Assembly: GCA_043228905.1 (NCBI GenBank)
Contig: JBHGNT010000004.1
Coordinates: 3,286,001-3,350,000 of the forward strand
Source of the DNA: Azolla caroliniana
Taxonomy: Eukaryota; Polypodiophyta
Direction of reading: 5' to 3'
DNA: 64,000 nucleotides
In this document: piece after piece, positions 23,169 through 31,186 of the stretch
How the letters are laid out: the number at the start of each line of letters is the position of its first letter
Position numbering within the stretch: position 1 is the first letter of the stretch
The notes under the pieces: generated by a model
What the model was told of the DNA's origin: nothing
Database searches by the model: none
Seen by the model: the letters and a program-made list of their open reading frames with translations, nothing else
Position numbers and translations under genes: made by a program

Positions 23169-26100
23169 CTAACCGGACTGGTTTGTCGTTACGCCCATCT
23201 GATGCCGAAGAGACCGAAAACGGTCTGCCGAGAGACATTTGGTCATTCCATCTGCGACATTATCGGTTGTAGATATTTTCTCTAGACCGATTTTCCCTGA
23301 AATGACGCAGTCCCGAACGAAGTGATATCGAACGTCGATATGTTTGGAGGCGTTGTGGTGAACCGGATTTTTCGACAAGGCAACAGCACCTTGACTGTCG
23401 CTGTAGACAACTGGAGCCGAGTCATGTTCGACTTGTCGAAACGTGTGCGCCAGCCGACCGAGCCACAAAGCTTCTTTTGCCGCGTCGGACGCAGCTACAT
23501 ATTCTGCTTCGGTCGTTGAGGTCGCTGTGCACTCCTGAAGTTTCGACTTCCACGAGATTGCTCCATTGCCGAATTTGAAGCAGTATCCGGTTGTTGATTT
23601 CCGACTGTCTATACAGCCGGCGAAGTCCGAGTCGGTGTAACCGACTACGCCTGAGGTTCGGTTCGGTCCGAAAAGAATGCCATGGTCTTTTGTGCCAACC
23701 AGATATCTGAACACATGCTTGACTGCGTTCCAATGCGATCGGCCAGGGTTGTGCATAAATCTGCTAACGACTCCTACGGCATGAGAGATATCAGGCCGTG
23801 TCGCGACCATCAGGTACATAAGGGAGCCGACTGCCGGTGCATACGGTACCGACTTCATATCTTCCCCCTCCGAACCGGATGTCGGGCAGTCTCGCTGAGA
23901 GAGCCGAAGATTCATGGGGAGCGGGGTTGAAGCAGATTTGGCTGATTGCATGTTGAAGCGTTCCAAGACACGTCCGATATAGTCGGTCTGAGACAAAAAA
24001 AGATGTCGTTTATCGCGATGCCGACTAATTTTCATGCCAAGGATGTGTCGTGCCGGACCGAGGTCCTTCATGGCAAACTTCAACCGCAGTTGCCGAACTA
24101 GATCGGAAAGTTCGCCCGCGTGGCGTCCAGAAATTAGCATGTCGTCCACGTAAATGATGAGGAAGATGGGTGATCCATCTCGAGCTGTGTTGGTGAAGAG
24201 ACAATGGTCCTCATCGCTTTTGGAGAAGCCGATTGATTGGATGAAGTCGTCGAACTTCTTGTACCATTGTCGCGGTGCCTGTTTGAGGCCGTATAGACTC
24301 TTCCTGAGTCGGCAGACTAGATGTTCTTGGCCAGTTGCCACGAAGCCTTTTGGCTGCTCCATATAAATTTCCTCCTCGAGATCACCATGGAGGAAGGCTG
24401 TTTTGACATCTAGCTGAATCAGCTCCAAGTTGTCGGCTGCCACGACGCCGAGCAGAAGACGAAGGGTTGTCATTTTCACCACTGGTGAAAAAATCTCGTC
24501 GAAGTCGACTCCATATTCTTGTCGGAAGCCCTTCGCAACTAATCTGGCCTTGTACTTTGGGGTGGTCGAATCAGACGTCTCTTTTAGTCGATAAACCCAC
24601 TTGCAAGGAAGAGCACGTCGGTTCCTAGGTAATTCGACCAGATCCCAAGTCTTGTTTGCCCGGATGGAGTGCATTTCCGACTCCATCGCCAGATGCCAGG
24701 TGGCCGAATCGACAGATGTCGATGCTTCTTCGTAAGACGTCGGTTCGCCGGCGTCGGTGAAGAAAATTCCAGGAGAATACCTCTCCGGAGGTTGCGACAG
24801 TCTCTCGGATCGTCGAGGTATGATTGGACTGGTCGCATCGGGTATCGTGGTCGGATGGTCCGAAACCGAATCATTCGGCTGTGCCGAGTCAGAGTTGTCC
24901 GAGTCGGTAGTATAAGGGTCAGCTACCCGTGAAGCTGACCGTGTGTTGAGAGCGGGGCCTTCTTGAAGGGTCGGCACATCGGAGAATGTTACCCTTCGGA
25001 CTTCGATCGGTTTGTCGACCGATGGATTCATAGCCGACTCGTTGAACACAACGTCCGAACTTCGAACGATTTGTCTGCGTTCGGGGTCCCAGAGTCGGTA
25101 TCCCATTTCGCCGTCTGATCCATATCCAAGGAAAATGCATTTCCTGGACCGAGGTGCAAGTTTTCGGCGATCATCTTTCGGAATAAGGGCGTACGCCTCG
25201 CATCCGAAGATCCTCAGCTTGTCGTAATTCGGCTTGCTGCCGATCCATAATTCCTGAGGAATTTGAAGTCCTAGAGGTCTACTTGGCGACATATTGATTA
25301 TGTGTACTGCCGTGAGTAGAGCCTCTGCCCAGAAGCCATCCGACAGTCCGGAGTGTTGGAGCATGGAAACTGTCCGTTCTTGGATTGTCCGATTCATTCG
25401 TTCTGCAATCCCGTTTTGCTCCGGACTGTGTGGTGCCGTAAGTTCACGTCGGATGCCGCGTTGTCGGCAGAATTTGACGAATTCTTCGGATTTAAACTCT
25501 CCCCCATTGTCTGTCCGAAAGCATTTCAGCTTTCGGTCGGTTTGATTTTCCACCATAGCGAGCCAATCTGAAAAGATCGAGAAGACACGATCTTTGGTGC
25601 GAATTGGATACGCCCACACCTTTCGAGTCGAGTCGTCAATGAAAGTGACGAAGTAAGATGCACCGCCTAGAGACTGATGCGGCATTGGGCCGCAGACGTC
25701 CGAGTGGACCAAATCGAGAGGTCTCGTTTCTCTTGGTGCTGATGTCGGGTGTGATGCGGCGGCTTGTTTGCCATACTGGCAATGCTCGCAGAATTGATGG
25801 TCGGAGAAGGAGAGTTTGGGGATGTATCCGGCTCTAGATAGATGCGTGATGCCGGCCTTGCTGAGGTGTCCCAATCGTCGGTGCCATAGTGATGACACAG
25901 GAATATCCACCAAAAACAGGTTACCCTCTCTGAGCGTAACATGTAACGGATACAGTGAGTGTATCTTGGGTCCTCTAGCAAGCAGGAGGTTCCCCCTGTG
26001 GAGTGTCCACCCTCCCGAAGAGAAACCGGCACGAATGCCGTCTTCATCTAGTTGTCCGACTGAGATCAATGGCCTTGAGAGCTCGGGTACATGTCGGACA

Positions 26101-27185
26101 TTGTGGAGTACAAGTGTAGAGCCACCTGCAAGGTTGAGCTCTACTGTGCCGATTCCAATGATGTCACAGTGTTGCGAGTTGCCGACCCGAACTGAGTCGG
26201 AGTGACGGATCGTATATTGCCGAAATTGGGATCGATGAGGAGTCACGTGAAATGACGCGCCCGAATCTAAGAGCCATGTGCTCGATTCTTCAGTCGTGAG
26301 CAGAACTTCTGAGCCGACTGGATTTTCGATTGATAGTATATTCGGGTCGTCTGGTAGCACATCAGCTGAGAAGCTGACGTAATTGATCTCCTCATGCCGG
26401 CCACTCTTCTTGTTGTTCTTGTTCTTGAGTGCGCGGCAGTCGGCTTTGATGTGTCCGGGTTTCTTGCAATAGTTGCAGATTCGGTTATCCCGTGACTGGC
26501 TCCGTCTTCGCTGATTGTTCGGCGGCCGTGAGGAATCTCTTCCTCGTATGTTTGATCGGTCTGTCGAACCTTGTACTACGTAGGCGTCGTCTGTTGAGTC
26601 TTTGGCGAAAGACTTTCTCCGAGCTGCTTCGGTCAGGATTGCGCTCGTGACTTCGGAGTATTTAACAGCCGTGGTTGACGCGTTGCACACGGTTGTGACG
26701 AAAGTTTCCCATGATGGGGGAAGGCTGCTCATGAGTATCATTGCTCTGAGTTCATCCTCGATTGCCGTCCCCTGTGACGAGATTTGGGAGCTTATGCTTT
26801 CGTACTCATTGAGGTGTGCTTGGACCGAGTCGGATTCTTTCATCCGCAAGTTGTAGAGGCGCCGGATCAGAAACATCTTCGTTGCGGCGACCTTCTTTTC
26901 GTAAGTGTCCGACAGTGTTTTCCACAGTTCGAATGCTGTCGTACACGATTGCACCGTGAAGTATACCGATTCCGATAGGTGCATCCGAATCGTGGCGCGG
27001 ACGATTCTGTCCAGCTTCTGCCACTCAATTGGTTTGTATCCTTCTGGAGGTTCTTCATGTTCGATGGGGTCGATTTGCCCCTTGACTATGAGATAGTCCT
27101 GCATTTGTTCCTTCCAGAAGTTGAAGTTCGATCCATCGAACTTTCGTAGACTCATTTCTGACGAGCCTGATGTTGATGCCATCAA
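23169..27185 (-). CDS. Ty1/Copia gag-pol polyprotein (C2), 1338 aa
   Basis: One unbroken frame encodes all functions for copying and inserting C2. Gag (UBN2-like) spans about 1-200, with zinc knuckle CNYCKKPGHIKADC at 237-250. Protease has DSGAS at 307-311. The pre-integrase zinc site uses H435, H440, C466 and C469. Integrase has D496, D559 (TDNGGEF) and E595 (NGIAERMNR). Reverse transcriptase has D926 (LDVKTAFLHGDL) and YVDD at 1012-1015. RNase H has D1185, E1226 (TTEAEY) and D1263 (YSDSQ). Length and order are typical for plant Copia with a single ORF. The start is ATG-ATG; the second Met may be used. All catalytic residues are present. It lies 662 bp from the 5' LTR. Confidence 0.96.
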   Translation of the reverse strand: MMASTSGSSEMSLRKFDGSNFNFWKEQMQDYLIVKGQIDPIEHEEPPEGYKPIEWQKLDRIVRATIRMHLSESVYFTVQSCTTAFELWKTLSDTYEKKVAATKMFLIRRLYNLRMKESDSVQAHLNEYESISSQISSQGTAIEDELRAMILMSSLPPSWETFVTTVCNASTTAVKYSEVTSAILTEAARRKSFAKDSTDDAYVVQGSTDRSNIRGRDSSRPPNNQRRRSQSRDNRICNYCKKPGHIKADCRALKNKNNKKSGRHEEINYVSFSADVLPDDPNILSIENPVGSEVLLTTEESSTWLLDSGASFHVTPHRSQFRQYTIRHSDSVRVGNSQHCDIIGIGTVELNLAGGSTLVLHNVRHVPELSRPLISVGQLDEDGIRAGFSSGGWTLHRGNLLLARGPKIHSLYPLHVTLREGNLFLVDIPVSSLWHRRLGHLSKAGITHLSRAGYIPKLSFSDHQFCEHCQYGKQAAASHPTSAPRETRPLDLVHSDVCGPMPHQSLGGASYFVTFIDDSTRKVWAYPIRTKDRVFSIFSDWLAMVENQTDRKLKCFRTDNGGEFKSEEFVKFCRQRGIRRELTAPHSPEQNGIAERMNRTIQERTVSMLQHSGLSDGFWAEALLTAVHIINMSPSRPLGLQIPQELWIGSKPNYDKLRIFGCEAYALIPKDDRRKLAPRSRKCIFLGYGSDGEMGYRLWDPERRQIVRSSDVVFNESAMNPSVDKPIEVRRVTFSDVPTLQEGPALNTRSASRVADPYTTDSDNSDSAQPNDSVSDHPTTIPDATSPIIPRRSERLSQPPERYSPGIFFTDAGEPTSYEEASTSVDSATWHLAMESEMHSIRANKTWDLVELPRNRRALPCKWVYRLKETSDSTTPKYKARLVAKGFRQEYGVDFDEIFSPVVKMTTLRLLLGVVAADNLELIQLDVKTAFLHGDLEEEIYMEQPKGFVATGQEHLVCRLRKSLYGLKQAPRQWYKKFDDFIQSIGFSKSDEDHCLFTNTARDGSPIFLIIYVDDMLISGRHAGELSDLVRQLRLKFAMKDLGPARHILGMKISRHRDKRHLFLSQTDYIGRVLERFNMQSAKSASTPLPMNLRLSQRDCPTSGSEGEDMKSVPYAPAVGSLMYLMVATRPDISHAVGVVSRFMHNPGRSHWNAVKHVFRYLVGTKDHGILFGPNRTSGVVGYTDSDFAGCIDSRKSTTGYCFKFGNGAISWKSKLQECTATSTTEAEYVAASDAAKEALWLGRLAHTFRQVEHDSAPVVYSDSQGAVALSKNPVHHNASKHIDVRYHFVRDCVISGKIGLEKISTTDNVADGMTKCLSADRFRSLRHQMGVTTNQSG

Positions 27186-27847
27186 ATTCGGTTTCGGTTG
27201 ACGAAGCTCGGTTCAGAGTTGACTGTGAACCTTGTTGGAGTGCAGCCGGTTGGCTCACCCGATATCGTTCTAGTCGGATTTGAACCCGAGTCGGTTCGGC
27301 TTCGGAACTTGCTCGAATTGACTCCGGTAACTTGAGGGACAGAGCCGACTGGTCTTCCCGAATGTTGCCGAGTCGGAGTGAGCCCGGTTCGCTTCGGATA
27401 TATGTGCCGAATACCGATTATTGAAACCGATTATCTGGACCGATTCTGCTTCGGTTGACTGCAGCGACGAGAGAGACAGATCCAACTGATCCTCTCGAAT
27501 GTCGATCAGCCGGATGAAGCACGAATTTAGGGTTGTTGTCTTGAGACCGATCTGCACCGAGTGGTTACAACGAGCAGCGTTTGGAGACCTCTTCGGATGC
27601 CGTTTAACCGAATGGAGCACGATCGTGTCAATGATGCACAAGGGGATTTCACCTCGAGCGGTTACGATCACAAGGAGGGAAGTACAACCTGCTGGCTTAC
27701 TCCAAGCAAAGATGATCTAACGCGATGAGATGCAAACCTGTTTTTCTTCTTCTTCTCTCTTCTTCGAATGACGCAGGAAACCGAATGCAGAGACGACGGC
27801 CGACAGCGGATTGAAGGACCGACTACTGTGCAGGCTCTGATACCAGA
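27186..27847 (-). other. C2 primer-binding site and 5' leader
   Basis: The primer site TGGTATCAGAGCC (complementary to initiator tRNA-Met) lies next to the 5' LTR at about 27834-27846. The remaining 640 bp holds a 133-codon frame (27671-27270) with no recognisable domain, probably chance. Confidence 0.8.
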
Positions 27848-28136
27848 TGTTGGAAGCAATGTCGTCTGTGCGGAAGATCGAGAAGCACTCGATTCCTGTT
27901 TATTCCCTGTGTATGACAGAATGTAGGTCGTTGCACAGAGAGAGAGAGAGAGGGAGAGAGAGAGACACAAAAAACTCTTTATTGCATAAACAAAGAATAC
28001 AACAACCAACCTCACAAAGAGGTTACAAGGTCACTATATATAGTGACCGACTTAGGGCAACTACCCTTTATGCTAATTACATAAATGGCCGAGACGGGAT
28101 GGTGTGAATACGTCCATTATACACATGTATTCGACA
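27848..28136 (-). repeat. 5' LTR of C2
   Basis: Matches the 3' LTR base for base as far as I can read. Contains the palindromic TATA (28029-28048), followed downstream in transcription direction by a (CT)n-rich leader. Confidence 0.93.
28029..28048 (-). promoter_or_regulatory. Palindromic TATA box of the C2 5' LTR
   Basis: Same 20-bp palindrome as at 22868-22887; this copy would drive the genomic transcript. Confidence 0.7.
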
Positions 28137-28445
28137 CCCGTGCCTCTCGAGCATTCTCCAAAACTATTCCTCCTCCACCGGCAGTAGGAAGCCACCCCCA
28201 CCAACCTTGAGCTCCCGTAGCGTTATGTTGGTGAAACGGTGTCCTATGCCGGCTGGATCTCGTAGAGTTTGGTCCGACGCGACCCCTTTCATCCGTAACC
28301 CACTGCCCTCCGGTAAGCATGCCGCGACTGGCCTCACCTTCTAGTCCACAGTCTTGTACCTTGTATACACGCAGGCCGTTCGATCAGACCTGACCCTTTC
28401 CCCAAAGTCGGTAATGACTTCGTACATTTCCATTGAGTTAACTAG
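28137..28445 (-). pseudogene. Antisense G1-like pol, part 2 (pol N-terminal region)
   Basis: The reverse complement matches G1 pol around 33620-33930: MYEVITDFG, then YKTVD, VASD, LRDPA and RMLERHG. It continues into part 1 across the C2 insertion. A TAG follows the VDWK-equivalent position (near 28343). From 28446 to 28544 I see nothing recognisable. Confidence 0.8.
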
Positions 28446-28544
28446 AATCATCCAAAAATCCCCTCGGCTTTTGTCGCCGAGGGTCTCGCGGTTGTGCTCG
28501 TGGTTCGGTCACATTCTAGGCTTCACCCCCCACCCAACAACAGT

Positions 28545-29584
28545 TTCGGAGAATGCTTGGGAGGCACGGGAAGGCCTTCGCATTCTCACCGAAGGAGATC
28601 GGGTGCGTAGACCCGACGATCGTTGAGCCAATGGTTATCTTCACGGTACCGCATGTGCCGTGGAATCTCAAGTCGATTCCGGTACCCAGAGCTCACATCT
28701 CGAAGGTGATGGAGCTGCTGAAGCAGAAGGTGGAGATGGACATCCTCGAGCTGTCGAGCACCCCATATTCGAATCGGTGGTTTACCGTGCTAAAGAAGAA
28801 CGGCATGCTACGCTTCATTCAGGACTTGCAGACCATTCGGAATGCAGGAATCATGCCGACCATTGACGAGTTCGCGGAGGCCTTCGCCGGAAGGTCAATT
28901 TATTCAGTCGGGGATCTGTACTCAGGGTACGACCAATTCCAACTAGCCGTAGAGAGGAGGGATATTATGAAAATGCGGACTCCTCTCGGTCTTGTACGGA
29001 TGTGTACCCTTCCGCAATGAGGAACCAACTCGGTGGCGCACATGGTGAATGCAATGAAAAAAGTGCTGAAGGACTGCATCCTGGACATCACCATGCCGTT
29101 CTTGGACGACATCCCGATCAAAGGGTGTCCGGTGGAAGATATGGACAAATCAATTGGACCGGACGGTTGCCGGAAATTCATTGCGGACCATGTCAGCGAC
29201 TGCGAGAAGGTGCTACAAAGGCTGGAGGGCGCGCAACTCACCTTCTTCAGAGAGAAATCGACTTTTGGACAGTAAGAGATCATGGTCGTCGGTCACCTAT
29301 GCGGGCCTTATGGCCGGAAACCGTCCCCGGAAAAGGTAGAGGCCATCTCCGCAATGAAGGAAGACTACAAGTCGGTTACGAAAGTCCGGAGGTTCTTAGG
29401 CGCATGCGCGTTCTACCACATCTGGATTCCGCACTACGCACACGTCGCGGAGCTGCTCTACTGGTCGTTGAAGCAAGGGCGAAAGTTTGAGTGGAGCGGG
29501 GAACATACAGAGTCGGTCCGGAGATTGAAAAAAGTGCTTACCGTGGCACCGGCACTCCGGAAAGTGGTTTACAGTAAGGAGGGA
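28545..29584 (+). pseudogene. G1-like pol fragment G1d (RT to start of RNase H)
   Basis: Forward-strand copy beginning FRRMLGRHGKAFAFSPKEIG, through VPHVPWNLKSIPVP and the reverse transcriptase (MPFLDDIPIKG near 29090) to LRKVVYSKEG. TGA near 29018 and TAA near 29272 break the frame, and about nine codons after DLQ are missing. It abuts an inverted copy of the same region (28137-28445), a head-to-head arrangement of two pol fragments. Confidence 0.85.
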
Positions 29585-29692
29585 GTTAGTCTCCTAGTAC
29601 TCTCTACTCCCTAGTCCAAGACCCCTGCGGTCCCGCCTTGGAACCTACACGTACCCGCGGAATACCGCGACATCTTTGGTGAACCCGACGTG
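29585..29692 (+). repeat. LTR end fragment and primer site of G2c
   Basis: Only the LTR tail survives (GTCCAAGACCCCTGCGGTCC ... CCGCGACA, to 29672), followed by TTTGGTGAACCCGACGTG. Confidence 0.75.
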
Positions 29693-29710
29693 GAAAGGCA
29701 ACAAGGGAGG

Positions 29711-30284
29711 ATGGAGTCGGAAGACGATGACTTCGCAGAGATGGTGGCTGAAGTGGTGTTGGAGTTCAGACGAGTGGTGGTGAGACGGGAGTCAGCGCGG
29801 CAAGCTATTGAGCGAGTGGTCGAAGGAGTCGGCCGTTTCAACGGGGACAAAGTCCCATTCTACTTGGAATCCTACAACGCAGAAATGGAGGAGAGAGACG
29901 TGGATGAGGTGTTGAGGCTGGAGTTCTTCTGTGAGGTCGTCCATGTCCGTATGCACGTGGTAGTGAAGGAGCTCCAAGCAGCTCATAGTTCGTGGGAGGC
30001 CTTCGAGGCCCCGGGGTGCAATGAAGGCGTTTCGAGAGTTCGAGCGGCGGCTTGCTCAGCTCCTGGAGCGGGAGCAAAGTTTGGTGGGGGCGGATAAAGT
30101 CCTATTGTTGGTTAGGTCGATCGACCGAGCGGAACATGAGGCCATCGGGATTGAGCTTGAAGAAGATGACGGAGTGAATGGCCTTACCGAGGACTGGTCG
30201 GAAGTCGAAAGAGTATGCTGACAATTGGACAAGGAGTGGTCCGGGAGAGGAAAAAGGAAGATAACGCGTGACGGCGTGTCATCA
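29711..30284 (+). pseudogene. Gag of Gypsy G2c, 5' part
   Basis: ATG at 29711, MESEDDDFAEMVAEVVLEF, then RRESARQAIERVVEGVGRFN, without the TAG seen at this place in G2b and G2a. VRMHVVVKELQAAHSSWEAF follows. A deletion or frameshift near 30010 shifts to MKAFREFERRLAQLLEREQS in another frame. T1 interrupts the gag at 30285, and it resumes at 62346. It is the best preserved start of the G2 gag here. Confidence 0.75.
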
Positions 30285-30425
30285 TGTTAATCCTAGGCCG
30301 GACAACAAACTGACACAGGGTGTCCACTTAAGACACTTCACCAAAGGGTGTCACGACAAGATGACTTACGGCACAACACTTAATTAGACCTTAATCGGTT
30401 ACTTAGCAACACATCATTAACACGC

Positions 30426-31142
30426 TGTCGTGAAGAAAACCGCCCACAAGAGGAATCGGAGGAACAAGGCGTGGGAAACGGCTCTACACACACACGCGTG
30501 CCAAGAAGTACCTAAGGACGAAGTAGGCACATACGAGGATCCTAGGTGGGTAGATTCGGTTGGTATGCAGTTAATGCCAAACGGCCTCTTGACGGGCTAT
30601 AAAAGGAAGAGGAAGAAGAGAAGTCGGGGATCTCCCGCGGAGAGGACGAAGTGCTGCCGAACCGATTTCGGAGCTTCTCTCTCACTCCCGCTCTCTCTGT
30701 CTTCTGCTCCATCGCGTACCTGTGCAGGTTTCGAGGAGGCTTGCGCTGTTCCGTGGAACGCCCCGAGTGCGTCCTGCAGCACCTCCGACCTGTTTCCCCC
30801 TTCTGTGCGTCGCGACATACAGGGGTCGGCATCTGTTCGCCGCCCTGTTCGTTTTCGTTAGTATCTATTTCGTGCCCCACTGTGGGTTGTAATACTTTAG
30901 TCTGTTATTTCCTTGCATTCATAAGTACATACCTTTCGTTGTTGCGTCCATCTGCGTCGGCGTTATTTGTGATCTCTGTTTGTTGGGCCGTGTCCCTGTG
31001 TAATCGTCGGTTCTGCGCAATCGGAACTTCGGTTCTGTGTAATCGGGGTCTCTCTCTCTTACCTCTCTCTCTCTTGCTCTTCGGTTCAAGACCCCCGTGG
31101 TCCCTCCTCCTTTCTACACGCAAGGGCGTAGCAACCCCGACA
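30426..31142 (+). repeat. 5' LTR of G1
   Basis: TGTCGTGAAGAAAACCGCCC to CCCCGACA; 5-bp terminal inverted repeat TGTCG/CGACA. Confidence 0.93.
30598..30604 (+). promoter_or_regulatory. TATA box of the G1 5' LTR
   Basis: GGGCTATAAAAGGAAG, about 170 bp into the LTR; conserved in position in the G4 (about 7945) and G2b (about 5107) LTRs. Confidence 0.7.
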
Positions 31143-31162
31143 TCTTTGGTGAACCCGACGTG
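31143..31162 (+). other. Primer-binding site of G1
   Basis: TCTTTGGTGAACCCGACGTG directly after the LTR. TGGTGAACCCGACGTG would pair with a tRNA 3' end; I could not assign the tRNA. The same site is used by every G1 and G2 copy in the window. Confidence 0.8.
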
Positions 31163-31186
31163 AAAGAGGCGGCAGAAGAGCAGGAA

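Larger units (their letters stand above)
22687..28136 (-). mobile_element. Intact Ty1/Copia element C2
   Basis: 5450 bp, flanked by a perfect 5-bp target duplication CCCGT (22682-22686 and 28137-28141). The 289-bp LTRs at both ends look identical by eye. On the minus strand the order is 5' LTR (28136-27848), Met-tRNA primer site (TGGTATCAGAGCC), leader, one 1338-codon polyprotein, polypurine tract (GGGGGAG) and 3' LTR (22975-22687). Everything needed for movement is present, so it is probably a very recent insertion. Confidence 0.95.

Noticed and set aside
27270-27671. 133-codon ORF in the C2 leader
   Set aside because: No recognisable domain, and it lies in the untranslated leader between primer site and polyprotein.
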